Of a DNA stretch of 47,040 bases, positions 1 to 7,734 are shown one piece after another; position 1 is the stretch's first letter, and each line of letters opens with the position of its first letter. Origin of the DNA: Pseudomonadota bacterium (GTDB taxonomy: Bacteria > Pseudomonadota > Alphaproteobacteria > Rhizobiales > Rhizobiaceae); NCBI GenBank assembly GCA_023419535.1, contig JAEZXX010000027.1:1-47040 (forward strand), given 5' to 3'. Below the pieces are notes generated by a model. The model was given only the letters and a program-made list of their open reading frames with translations, ran no database searches and was not told the origin of the DNA. Position numbers and translations under genes: made by a program.

Positions 1-1
1 G

Positions 2-817
2 CGCAACCGGTCGGAGGTCCGCATCAGCGTCGAGGGCGAACTGGCCGAACTCACGCGGCTGGAGCGCTCCCTGGAGACGCGGTTCGGGCTGGAACAGGCG
101 ATCGTGGTCCCCGCCCCGTCCGCCGGCGGCGACCCGGCCACGGTCATCAGCGCGGCGATCGGCGCCCATCTCTCGCAGGTCGTTCAGGACGGCATGTCCG
201 TCGGGCTCGGCTGGGGTCGCACGCTCCAGGCGAGCCTGCCCTTCGTCGAGCCGCGGCCGCTGAACGATCTGAAGGTGGTGTCGCTCCTCGGCGGAATCTC
301 GCAGGCGCACCGCTTCAACCCGGCCGAATTCGTCTGGCGCTTCGCCCAGCTCTTCGACGGCGACGCCTTCCTTCTCGCCGCGCCCGCGATCGTGGACAGC
401 CGCGAGACCAAGACGGCCCTCGTCGAGCGCTGCGGCCTCGACGCGGTCCTGTCCCTCGCCGAGACGCTCGACCTCGTCGTCCTCAGCGTCGGCGGCATCA
501 CGGCGCGGGCGACGACGTTCAGAACCGGCTATATTCCCGAGAGCGTCCGCAGCTCGCTCCAGGAGGCCGGGGCCGTGGGCGACCTTCTCTTCCACTTCCT
601 CGACAGACGCGGCGAACTGGTCGATCATCCGGTCAACTCGCTGGTCGTCTCGGCCGAGATGGACGCCATCCGCAGGACGCCGAAGCGGATCATGGCGTCC
701 GGCGGCCCCGACAAGATCGACATTCTGCGCGCGTCGATCGCGTTCGTGCGCCCCACGTCGCTCGTCACGGACGAGGCCAGCGCGCGCGCTCTCCTGGAAA
801 CGCCGCCGGACGGCTGA
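2..817 (+). CDS. SorC-family sugar-responsive transcriptional regulator (3' part)
   Basis: The frame is open from base 2, so this is the C-terminal 271 residues of a gene that starts before the window. The stop is TGA at 815-817. What remains matches the sugar-binding/oligomerisation domain of the SorC (DeoR-like) family. It begins with the segment that follows the helix-turn-helix (RSEVRI, then ELTRLERSLETRFGLEQAIVV). A phosphosugar-site-like stretch with GLGWGRTL lies about 60 residues on, and MASGGPDKIDILRA near the end. The DNA-binding domain is not visible. SorC regulators sense phosphorylated sugars or polyols, and the next five genes are a polyol PTS, so this is most likely its local regulator. 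It sits 79 bases upstream of gutM, with a candidate promoter/operator between them. The family is clear; the effector is inferred. Confidence 0.9.
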   Translation, partial: RNRSEVRISVEGELAELTRLERSLETRFGLEQAIVVPAPSAGGDPATVISAAIGAHLSQVVQDGMSVGLGWGRTLQASLPFVEPRPLNDLKVVSLLGGISQAHRFNPAEFVWRFAQLFDGDAFLLAAPAIVDSRETKTALVERCGLDAVLSLAETLDLVVLSVGGITARATTFRTGYIPESVRSSLQEAGAVGDLLFHFLDRRGELVDHPVNSLVVSAEMDAIRRTPKRIMASGGPDKIDILRASIAFVRPTSLVTDEASARALLETPPDG

Positions 818-832
818 GCGCCCGGCATGTCG

Positions 833-869
833 TGAACACGTTGACAGTTCCGGAAGCAAATGTTCAGAT
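833..869 (+). promoter_or_regulatory. Candidate promoter and operator ahead of gutM and the PTS genes
   Basis: The 79-base gap between the SorC gene and gutM contains a perfect 6-bp inverted repeat, TGAACA (833-838) and TGTTCA (861-866). It flanks a consensus -35 hexamer, TTGACA, at 841-846. A weak -10 candidate (TCAGAT, 864-869) lies 17 bases further on and overlaps the right arm. A repressor bound to the repeat would cover the promoter. This is read by eye; binding by the SorC protein is inferred. Confidence 0.35.
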
Positions 870-896
870 CGCGGTCGGAGGATCAGGGAGGCGCTG

Positions 897-1328
897 ATGT
901 GGAGTTGGCAGACGGTGCTGGCGCTTCTCGCCTTCGCCTGGTTCCTGCAATGCATCGGCACGCTCGTACAGATCCGGCGCTACCGTGCCGCGTTCCGTGA
1001 GCTGTCCAGCGGCTGGTCCGACGGCTGGATGGGTGTCGGCAAGGGCAGCAGCGTGTTTAGGGGCGGCGCGGTCGTCATGATCGTCGTCGCGCCCGACGAG
1101 ACGGTGCGCCGGGCGGTCGTCCTCAAGGGACGGACCGTCTTCGCCAAGGCGGAGCGGATCGCGCGGCTGGAGGGCCGCCGAATCGCATCCGTCCGGCAGG
1201 AGGCATCGGCCGATCCGAAGAACCCGGTGAGCGCCGGCATCCTCGGCGCGCTGGACCAGATCGCCGGAGCGCGCGCCGGACGCGGCGCGGCGACGGGGGC
1301 AGACGGGCTCGCGTCCGCGCGCGCCTGA
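897..1328 (+). CDS. gutM: GutM-family glucitol operon activator protein
   Basis: This 143-residue protein has a hydrophobic N-terminal segment (about residues 4-24). It is followed by the GutM hallmark of a short basic stretch (QIRRYRAAF) and a glycine-rich SSGWSDGWMGVGKG region. E. coli GutM (SrlM) is about 119 residues and helps activate the glucitol operon; its molecular role is poorly known. The last 25 residues here are an alanine/glycine-rich tail that the E. coli protein lacks. The start is supported by an AGGGAG ribosome site 6 bases upstream. It lies between the SorC regulator and the EIIC gene, the position expected for a glucitol PTS operon. No separate GutR-type repressor is seen; SorC probably takes that place. 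Confidence 0.85.
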   Translation: MWSWQTVLALLAFAWFLQCIGTLVQIRRYRAAFRELSSGWSDGWMGVGKGSSVFRGGAVVMIVVAPDETVRRAVVLKGRTVFAKAERIARLEGRRIASVRQEASADPKNPVSAGILGALDQIAGARAGRGAATGADGLASARA

Positions 1329-1404
1329 ATTTCCGGCTCGGCCGGCATTTCAGCAGTCTTCGACATCGAAACGCCCCCGTAGGGGCAGTGGCCGGGAGGG
1401 GCCC

Positions 1405-2253
1405 ATGATGCTGACACTGATGATGGCGCAGGGGGCATCGGACCTCGCCGCCCACGGCGCGGCCTACGCGCACATGCTCGCCGATCCGGCGGCGGGCGGA
1501 GCCCTGGCCGATCTATCCGGCACCCACGGCCCGATCGCGGACGCGGCGAACCACGGCGCGACGCTGCTCGCGCAGGCGGCCGATCCCGGCGCGGCCGGGA
1601 CGGCGGCGGCCACCGCTCCGGTGCCCGACGGAGGGCCGATCTCGGCGGAGGAATACGCACGTCGCGTGCAGGAGCTGTCGGCCAGCGGCACCCAGGAAGA
1701 GCAGCTCGGCTGGCTCGCGACCATCGGTCGCCACTTCATCGGCGTCTTCCAGCAGGGCGGACAGGTCTTCCTCGGCTTCGTAACGGGCATCATCCCGACG
1801 CTCGTTGTGCTGATGACCGCATTCTACGCGCTGACCGGCATGATCGGCGAGGAGCGCGTCCACGGCCTCGCGCAGAAGGCCGGGCGCTATGCCCTCACGC
1901 GCTACACGGTCCTGCCCGTCCTTTCGATGTTCTTCCTGACCAACCCGATGGCCTACACCTTCGGCACGTTCCTGGAGGAGAAGCACAAGCCGGCCTTCTA
2001 CGATTCGGCCGTCTCCTTCTGCCACCCGATCCTCGGGCTCTTCCCGCACGCGAACGCCGGCGAGTACTTCGTCTGGGGCGGCGTCCTCGTCGCGCTTCTG
2101 GAGCTGGAACGTCAGGGCGTGATCCCGAGCGGCTACCATATCGAGCTCGCGATCTACTACTTCCTCGTCGGGGTCGTCGTGATCCTCATCCGCGGCATCG
2201 TCACAGAGCGCGTCACGCGGTTCCTCGCGAACCGCGAAGGCGTGACGCTGTAG
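1405..2253 (+). CDS. srlA: PTS glucitol/sorbitol-type EIIC membrane component (SrlA/GutA-like)
   Basis: The protein has 282 residues, against about 187 for E. coli SrlA. From about residue 110 it follows the family closely: FIGVFQQGGQVFLGFVTGIIP, then GEERV, LPVLSMFFLTNPMAYTFG and SFCHPILGLFPHANAGEYFVW. Several membrane helices are evident. EIIC forms part of the translocation channel for the polyol in the inner membrane together with EIIBC. The first 100 or so residues are an Ala/Gly-rich extension (short hydrophobic start MMLTLMMAQG, then low-complexity sequence) absent from the classical protein. The start at 1405 is favoured by a GGGAGGGG ribosome site just upstream; no equally good start lies at the usual N-terminus. 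It is cotranscribed with the EIIBC gene 22 bases downstream. The family is sure; sorbitol itself as the substrate is not proven. Confidence 0.92.
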   Translation: MMLTLMMAQGASDLAAHGAAYAHMLADPAAGGALADLSGTHGPIADAANHGATLLAQAADPGAAGTAAATAPVPDGGPISAEEYARRVQELSASGTQEEQLGWLATIGRHFIGVFQQGGQVFLGFVTGIIPTLVVLMTAFYALTGMIGEERVHGLAQKAGRYALTRYTVLPVLSMFFLTNPMAYTFGTFLEEKHKPAFYDSAVSFCHPILGLFPHANAGEYFVWGGVLVALLELERQGVIPSGYHIELAIYYFLVGVVVILIRGIVTERVTRFLANREGVTL

Positions 2254-2275
2254 ACCGGGCGGGGAGGACGACACC

Positions 2276-3322
2276 ATGGACAAGACCTTCAAGGCCGTGC
2301 GCGTCTCGCCCGGCAGGGGCGGCTGGGGCGGCCCGCTGACGATCCAGCCGACGGCCGAGCGCGACAAGATCGTCGCCGTCACGGGCGGCGGCATTCCCGC
2401 GGTCGCGCAGCGGCTCGCGGAGCTGACCGGCGCGACCGTCGTCGACGGCTTCAAGAACCCGCCGCTCGAAAGCGAGATGGCGGCCGTCGTCATCGACTGC
2501 GGGGGCACCGCACGCTGCGGCGTCTACGCCCGCAAGCGCATCCCGACGGTCAACATCATGCCGGTCGGCCAGAGCGGGCCGCTCGCGCAGTTCATCACCG
2601 AGGACATCTACGTCTCGGGCGTGACGGTCGAGGACATGGCGCCGGCGGACGGCGCCGCGCCGGCCGCGTCCGGCCAGGCCGCGGCCTCGCCCGCCGCGAT
2701 GGGGAACCCGGCCGCCGCGCCGAGATCCTTCTCGACTCCGGCGGAGGCGGCCGCAGCCCTCGGGTCGGGTCCGGCCCCGGCCTCCAAGGGCGGCCTGATC
2801 GGCGCCATCACCAGCGTCGGTCGCGTCATGGGGCGCGCGGTCGGCATCTTCTTCAACGCCGGGCGGCGCACCATCGACATGGTGATCCGCAACGTGCTGC
2901 CGTTCATGGCCTTCGTGACCATGCTCATCGGCATCATCCTCTACACCGGCATCGGCGATCTGCTCGCCGCGCCGATGGGCCCTCTCGCCAACAACATTTT
3001 CGGCCTTCTCGTCCTCTCGGCCATCTGCGCCCTGCCCTTCCTGTCGCCGATCCTCGGCCCGGGCGCGGTCATCGCGCAGGTGATCGGCGTCGCGATCATC
3101 GGGCCGCAGATCGCCAACGGGACGATCTCGCCCGCCATGGCCCTGCCGGCGCTCTTCGCCTACAACGCGCAGGTCGGCTGCGACTTCGTGCCCGTGGGCC
3201 TGGCGCTCGGCGAGGCCAAGCCGAAGACGATCGAGATCGGGGTGCCGGCTGTGCTGATCAGCCGCCAGATCACCGGCCCGATCGCCGTGCTCATTGCCTG
3301 GGGCGCGAGCTTCCTCCTCTAG
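2276..3322 (+). CDS. srlE: PTS glucitol/sorbitol-type EIIBC component (SrlE/GutE-like)
   Basis: This 348-residue protein (E. coli SrlE is 319) has an N-terminal EIIB domain of about 120 residues. The phosphoacceptor Cys75 lies in DCGGTARCG and is followed by RIPTVNIMPVGQSGPL, as in the family. An alanine/proline-rich linker (about 122-175) leads to a C-terminal membrane EIIC part with NVLPFMAFVTMLIGIILYTGIGD, LPFLSPILGPGAVIAQVIG and NAQVGCDFVPVGLALGEA. EIIB takes phosphate from EIIA (His43, next gene) and passes it to the polyol during transport. The linker is longer and more repetitive than in enteric homologues. It lies 22 bases after the EIIC gene and 59 before the EIIA gene. Confidence 0.95.
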   Translation: MDKTFKAVRVSPGRGGWGGPLTIQPTAERDKIVAVTGGGIPAVAQRLAELTGATVVDGFKNPPLESEMAAVVIDCGGTARCGVYARKRIPTVNIMPVGQSGPLAQFITEDIYVSGVTVEDMAPADGAAPAASGQAAASPAAMGNPAAAPRSFSTPAEAAAALGSGPAPASKGGLIGAITSVGRVMGRAVGIFFNAGRRTIDMVIRNVLPFMAFVTMLIGIILYTGIGDLLAAPMGPLANNIFGLLVLSAICALPFLSPILGPGAVIAQVIGVAIIGPQIANGTISPAMALPALFAYNAQVGCDFVPVGLALGEAKPKTIEIGVPAVLISRQITGPIAVLIAWGASFLL

Positions 3323-3381
3323 CAACCGAGCTGCGGGCCGCGCCCGACGCCGCCGCCCGCACCGATCCGTCGAGGTATCCC

Positions 3382-3762
3382 ATGACCCTTCATCTGCGCA
3401 CGACCGTGACCGCCGTCGGACCCGACGTGCCGGACCTCCTGGACGGCGGCGTCCTCATCCTCTTCGCCGACGGCGCCCCGCCGGAACTGGCCGAGGTCGC
3501 CGTTCTCCATGCGGTCGCGGACGGGCCGAGCGAAGCTGCACCCCTGCCCGGCACCCCGATCCGCATCGGCGGCCTCGAGGCGCAGCTCACCGGGATCGGC
3601 GACGCGGCCTGGGCCAAGGTGCGCGACATCGGCCACGTCGTCGTCAACTTCAACGGCGCCAGCGCGCCGGACCGCCTCGGCGAACTGACCGCCAGCGAGG
3701 TCGACGGCGATGCCCTCAAGGCCGCCCTCGTGCCCGGCGCAGAGATCGTCATCGGCGGCTGA
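3382..3762 (+). CDS. srlB: PTS glucitol/sorbitol-type EIIA component (SrlB/GutB-like)
   Basis: The protein is 126 residues long, close to the 123 of E. coli SrlB, and soluble. His43 (in EVAVLHAVAD) sits where the phosphorylated histidine is expected. The second half (GTPIRIGGLEAQLTGIGDAAWAKVRDIGHVVVNFNG) is the family's conserved beta-rich region. It accepts phosphate from HPr, here fused to Enzyme I in the next gene, and hands it to EIIB. It is part of the same operon: 34 bases separate it from the HPr-EI start. A longer overlapping frame that reads through this gene into HPr-EI is not real. Confidence 0.95.
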   Translation: MTLHLRTTVTAVGPDVPDLLDGGVLILFADGAPPELAEVAVLHAVADGPSEAAPLPGTPIRIGGLEAQLTGIGDAAWAKVRDIGHVVVNFNGASAPDRLGELTASEVDGDALKAALVPGAEIVIGG

Positions 3763-3796
3763 ACCCGCCGCCCTCCGTCCAGCGGAACGAAGTCCC

Positions 3797-5749
3797 ATGA
3801 TCGAGCGATCCGTCCTCGTGCGCGTCCACGAAGGACTGCACGCGCGCCCCGCCACGCAGTTCGTCAAGCTCGCCAAGAGCTTCACGAGCGAGATCGAAAT
3901 CCGCTGCAACGGTCGAGGCGCGAACGCCAAGAGCGCGGTGAAGCTCATGCTTTTGGGCGTCAAGGAGAACGACGAGGCGACGCTCTGCTGCGACGGCGAG
4001 GACGCCGGAGAGGCGATCTCCGCGCTCGCGACCTTCCTCCAGACCCCCCACGCCGGTTCGGCCGATCCCGATGCCGCGGTAGCGCAGGCGCCGGCGTCCC
4101 AGACTTCCGCGGCGCCGATCGAGCGACCGGACCCGGGCGCCTCCCGCGGCGTGCCCGCGAGCGAGGGCACCGCGATCGGCCCGGCCTTCGCCTTCTTCCC
4201 CGCGGCCCTGTCGGTCGAGGCGCGGACCATCGCCGATGCGGACATCGCGGCCGAGCAAGCGCGCTACCGCACCGCCCTTGCCGCCGCCACCGCCTCGTTC
4301 CGGCAGGCGAAGCAGCGGCCGGACCTCAAGCGCGACGATGCGGCCATCATCGACGCCCTCGTCGACGTGGCGGAGGACACCGACTTCGTCGCCTCGGTCG
4401 AGGCCGCGATCGAGCAGCGGCAGGACGCGGCCGCCGCCGTCCTGCAGGCGGGACGCGGGATTGCGGCGAGCTTCGAGGCGCTCGCCGACCCCTATCTTCG
4501 CGCACGCGCCGAGGACGTGCGCTCGGTCACCCGCGCGGTCGTGCTCCAGCTTCTCGGCCATCGCGACGCGACGCTGGCGGACATGCCGAAAGGCTCGGTG
4601 ATCGTCGCCGACGAGATCGCCGCGCTGGATCTGGCGAAGGCGAACCTGAAGGACATCGCCGGAATCGTCTGCCGCAAGGGCGCGGCGACGAGCCATGTCG
4701 CGATCATGGCACGGGCGCACGGCATTCCCGCCGTCCTCGGCGCGCCTCAGGACGAGGCGAGCCTGAAATCCGCCCGCACGGTCGCGCTCGACGGATCGAC
4801 CGGCGAGATCGTGCTCGACCCCGCCGCGGTCGACGCCGATCGCTTCCGCGCCGCGATCGAGCGGGAAGCGGTGGCCCGGCGCGGCCTGGAGGCCTACCGC
4901 GACGTCGAGCCGCGGACGCGCGACGGACGACGGATCGAGATCGCCGCCAATCTCGGATCGCTCGCCGAGATCGACAGCGCGCTCGCGGCCGGTGCGATGG
5001 GCGTCGGACTGTTCCGCACCGAATTTCTCTTCATGGAGCGCCGGACCCTGCCCGGCGAGGAGGAGCAGGCCGAGACCTACCGCCGGCTGGCGGACGCCTT
5101 CGCGCCGCATCCCGTCGTCATCCGCACGCTCGACATCGGCGGCGACAAGCCGGTCGCGGGGATCGAGTTCGACCACGAGGACAACCCGTTCCTCGGCTGG
5201 CGCGGCGTCCGCATGTGCCTGGAACGGCCGGACGTCTTCAAGCCGCAGCTGCGCGCGCTCCTGCGCGCCAGCGTCGCCGGCAATGTCCGGATCCTCCTGC
5301 CGATGATCGCGGATGTCGAGGAGGTTCGGGCCGTGCGCGCGCTTCTCGCCGAATGCGCCGCGGAGCTCGACGCGTCCGGCCATGCGCACGGCCCGTTCGA
5401 ACTCGGCGTCATGGTCGAGACGCCGGCGGCGGTGTTCCTGGCCGCGGAGATCGCCCGCGAGGTCGATTTCTTCTCCGTCGGCACCAACGACCTGACGCAA
5501 TACGTCATGGCGGCCGACCGCCTGAACCCGCGCGTGGCCAAGCTGAACCGGGCCGAGCATCCGGCGGTTCTGGCCGCCATCCGCATGGCGGCCGCGGCCG
5601 CGCGCGAGGCCGGCATCTGGATCGGCGTCTGCGGCGAGGCGGCGGCGCGGCCCGACCTCATCCCCTTCTTCGTCGAGAACGGCGTGAGCGAGCTGTCGAT
5701 GAGCCCGGCTTCGATCCCGCGGGCCAAGAAGTGCGTGACGGAAATCTAA
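3797..5749 (+). CDS. Fused HPr-Enzyme I phosphotransferase
   Basis: This 650-residue protein joins two general PTS proteins. HPr occupies about residues 1-85, with phosphohistidine His15 (HEGLHARPAT) and a Ser at 46. After an Ala/Pro linker (about 86-113), Enzyme I runs from about 114 to the end: the phosphohistidine His300 in GAATSHVAIMARAHGIP, the PEP-binding barrel (GLFRTEFLFM, TLDIGGDKP, GTNDLTQY) and the catalytic Cys612 in GVCGEAAARPDL. All key residues are present. It takes phosphate from PEP in the cytoplasm and feeds the EIIA next door. I start it at the ATG at 3797, which gives a perfect HPr N-terminus; an upstream in-frame ATG at 3710 lies inside the EIIA gene. It ends the operon, 10 bases from the convergent HAD gene. 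It is distinct from the PTS-Ntr proteins usual in these bacteria. Confidence 0.95.
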   Translation: MIERSVLVRVHEGLHARPATQFVKLAKSFTSEIEIRCNGRGANAKSAVKLMLLGVKENDEATLCCDGEDAGEAISALATFLQTPHAGSADPDAAVAQAPASQTSAAPIERPDPGASRGVPASEGTAIGPAFAFFPAALSVEARTIADADIAAEQARYRTALAAATASFRQAKQRPDLKRDDAAIIDALVDVAEDTDFVASVEAAIEQRQDAAAAVLQAGRGIAASFEALADPYLRARAEDVRSVTRAVVLQLLGHRDATLADMPKGSVIVADEIAALDLAKANLKDIAGIVCRKGAATSHVAIMARAHGIPAVLGAPQDEASLKSARTVALDGSTGEIVLDPAAVDADRFRAAIEREAVARRGLEAYRDVEPRTRDGRRIEIAANLGSLAEIDSALAAGAMGVGLFRTEFLFMERRTLPGEEEQAETYRRLADAFAPHPVVIRTLDIGGDKPVAGIEFDHEDNPFLGWRGVRMCLERPDVFKPQLRALLRASVAGNVRILLPMIADVEEVRAVRALLAECAAELDASGHAHGPFELGVMVETPAAVFLAAEIAREVDFFSVGTNDLTQYVMAADRLNPRVAKLNRAEHPAVLAAIRMAAAAAREAGIWIGVCGEAAARPDLIPFFVENGVSELSMSPASIPRAKKCVTEI

Positions 5750-5759
5750 AAGCGGGCGG

Positions 5760-6419
5760 TCAGCCGTCGATCCGGGCGGCGATCTCGTCGTAGGTGCGGG
5801 CGACGAAGTCCGCTCCGGCGGCCCGAAGGGCATCGCCGGTGTTCGCCAGCAGATGCGCGCCGCCGAGAAAGCCGTAGGCGGCCATGCCGGCGGCCTTCGC
5901 CCCCTGGATGCCGAAGCGCGAATCCTCGATGACGAGGCAGCGCGAGGGCGAAACGTCCATCGTGCGGGCCGCGTGGAGCACGAGGTCCGGCTCGGGCTTC
6001 CCGCGCTTCACGTCGTGGGACGAGAAGATCGCACCGTCCTCGAAGAACCGGTCGAGCCCGGTGACCTTCAGGCTGTGGCGGATGCGCTCGTGGTCGGAGG
6101 ACGAGGCGACGCAGCGCGGAATCGGCGAGGCTTCCAGGAAATCGACGACGCCAGGAACCGGCGCGAGTTCTGCGGTGAAGAGCGCCTTCGTCTCCGTCCA
6201 GAAGTTCGGATGGTACTCGTTGGCGAGTGCGCGTCCCGTGCGCTTCTCGATCTGGCCGAGGATGTCGGCGAACTTCATGCCGACGACCGCGTCCACCATC
6301 TCGGTGGTCACCTCGATGCCCGCCTGCCGATAGACCGACTGCATGGCGCGGCGCGCGAGGACTTCGGAATCGACGAGCACCCCGTCGCAGTCGAAGACGA
6401 TGAGATCGAAGCGCGCCAT
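5760..6419 (-). CDS. HAD-superfamily phosphatase/phosphomutase-like hydrolase
   Basis: This 219-residue HAD subfamily IA enzyme has motif I FDCDGVLVDSE (Asp10, Asp12), a helical cap (about 18-80), motif II CVASSSDHERI, the Lys motif VKRGKPEPDLVL and motif IV VIEDSRFGIQGAKAAG. This pattern is shared by sugar-phosphate phosphatases (polyol-phosphate, phosphoglycolate) and beta-phosphoglucomutases, so the substrate cannot be read from it. It is the last gene of the minus-strand set with the E2/E1 genes, 11 bases after the E2 gene, and converges on the polyol PTS operon. A role in dephosphorylating an incoming polyol or ketose phosphate is attractive but inferred. The start ATG at 6419 gives the normal family N-terminus. 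Confidence 0.9.
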   Translation of the reverse strand: MARFDLIVFDCDGVLVDSEVLARRAMQSVYRQAGIEVTTEMVDAVVGMKFADILGQIEKRTGRALANEYHPNFWTETKALFTAELAPVPGVVDFLEASPIPRCVASSSDHERIRHSLKVTGLDRFFEDGAIFSSHDVKRGKPEPDLVLHAARTMDVSPSRCLVIEDSRFGIQGAKAAGMAAYGFLGGAHLLANTGDALRAAGADFVARTYDEIAARIDG

Positions 6420-6430
6420 TCCGGTCCGGT

Positions 6431-7732
6431 CTATCTGGTCAATTCCCGCAGAAGCTTCGCGACTTCGGCGCGCCGCTCGATCTGGGGCATATGGCCCGTC
6501 CCCGCGAAGACATGCAAGGCGACGCCGCCGGGCAGGCCGGTGAAGTGCCGGACCGGGACCACCCGGTCCTCGGCGCCGGCGACGACCTTCACCGGCATCG
6601 GGAGATCGGCGAGGCCGGAGCGAACCTCGAAATGCTGCGTACCGTTCGAGAAGAGCGAGGAGACGAGCCGGCTCTGGGCTTCGGAGTGGCGGCCGTCGGC
6701 GCGCCCGCGCGCGGTCGCTCGCACGAAGCCGTCCGAGATCGCCGCGGGATCGAAGACGAGATGGCGAAGCCAGGCGCGGATCGGGGCGTCCTCGGTCGCG
6801 CGCGCGAACCCCTCCGCAAAGCCGGTGTCGATGTCCGGCCCCAGGCCCGCGGGCGCGATCAGCATCAGCGAGCGCACGTCGGTCGACGTCCCGGCCGCGA
6901 GCGCCGCCGCCACCGCGCCGCCGAGCGAATGTCCGACGAGATGGCAGGCGGACAGGCCTTCGCCGAGGATCGTCCGCTCCACCATCGAGACGATGGCTTC
7001 GAAGCCGGCCGCCTCGCGATCGACCGACGCGCCGTGGCCCGGCAGGTCGATGCCGAGAACCGGCCGCTCGTCGGGAAGTTCGGCGAGCCAGGGGCGCCAG
7101 CTCGCGCTTTCCGACCCGAACCCGTGCAGCAGGACGAGCGGGATCCCCTCTCCCGTCCGCAGCCGAAGGACCGCGAGCGGGCCGCCGGAGCGGCGCGGAG
7201 GGGCTACCTGATCCTCGACCCCGGCGCGTTCGACGTCGGCGCGGTCGATGCGCCCGCCGGGACCGGTGCCTTGAACGGCGGCAAGGTCCAGCCCGCGTTC
7301 GCGGGCGAGCCGACGCGCGAGCGGGGTCGCCTTCACGCTCCGCCGGCCGTTCCCGGTTCCTTCGCCGGCAGACCGCGGTTCGGTTCGAATCTCGGGCTGC
7401 GCGCTTGGACCATCGACCGACGCGCATTCGCCGGCCCGAGCCGGTCCCGCTGCCACTTCGGCCGGTGCCGGATCGGAGCCTGAATAGGCTTCGCCCTCGG
7501 CGTAGATCCAGGCGACGGCGGCGCCGACGTCGATGTCGACGCCTTCCCGGCCCGTCACGTCGCGCAGCGTGCCAGAGGCCGGCGCGTCGACCTCCATCGC
7601 CGCCTTGTCCGTCTCGATCTCGAAGAGCGGCTCGCCTTTGACCACGACGTCGCCGTCGTTGGCGAACCAGCGGGAAATCTTTCCGGTCGCCATGTCCATG
7701 TCGACCTTGGGCAGGATCACCTCGGTCGGCAC
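6431..7732 (-). CDS. acoC: Acetoin-dehydrogenase-type E2: lipoyl, E1-binding and alpha/beta-hydrolase domains
   Basis: This 433-residue protein has three parts. A lipoyl domain (about 1-80) carries lipoyl-Lys43 in ETDKAAMEV. A peripheral-subunit-binding domain (about 134-170) reads KATPLARRLARERGLDL and GTGPGGRIDRADV. An alpha/beta-hydrolase fold (about 185-430) has LLHGFG, the nucleophile Ser269 in GHSLGG and a late His in GTGHMPQIE. The usual 2-oxoacid dehydrogenase acyltransferase domain is absent. This replacement is known from AcoC of acetoin dehydrogenase complexes. The GTG start at 7732 follows the E1 beta stop by 2 bases, with GGGAG 8 bases ahead; a later Met would cut the lipoyl domain. 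It should pass an acyl group from E1 to CoA. Whether acetoin or another ketose is cleaved is open. Confidence 0.88.
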   Translation of the reverse strand: MPTEVILPKVDMDMATGKISRWFANDGDVVVKGEPLFEIETDKAAMEVDAPASGTLRDVTGREGVDIDVGAAVAWIYAEGEAYSGSDPAPAEVAAGPARAGECASVDGPSAQPEIRTEPRSAGEGTGNGRRSVKATPLARRLARERGLDLAAVQGTGPGGRIDRADVERAGVEDQVAPPRRSGGPLAVLRLRTGEGIPLVLLHGFGSESASWRPWLAELPDERPVLGIDLPGHGASVDREAAGFEAIVSMVERTILGEGLSACHLVGHSLGGAVAAALAAGTSTDVRSLMLIAPAGLGPDIDTGFAEGFARATEDAPIRAWLRHLVFDPAAISDGFVRATARGRADGRHSEAQSRLVSSLFSNGTQHFEVRSGLADLPMPVKVVAGAEDRVVPVRHFTGLPGGVALHVFAGTGHMPQIERRAEVAKLLRELTR

Positions 7733-7734
7733 GG

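Noticed and set aside
1373..1386. GCCCC-CGTA-GGGGC hairpin before the EIIC gene
   Set aside because: Only 5 bp, no T run, and such short GC stems are expected by chance at this base composition.
2213..3325. 370-residue minus-strand open frame across the EIIBC gene
   Set aside because: It is Asp/Arg/His-rich, has no recognisable motif and is fully antisense to the clear EIIBC gene; a product of GC-rich codon use.
3749..5833. 694-residue minus-strand open frame opposite HPr-EI
   Set aside because: Antisense to a gene with every catalytic residue intact; low-complexity charged translation.
5760..7427. Apparent 555-residue fusion ahead of the HAD protein
   Set aside because: Residues before the Met at 6419 are Arg/Pro-rich shadow sequence over the E2 gene; HAD motif I lies at the expected place after that Met.
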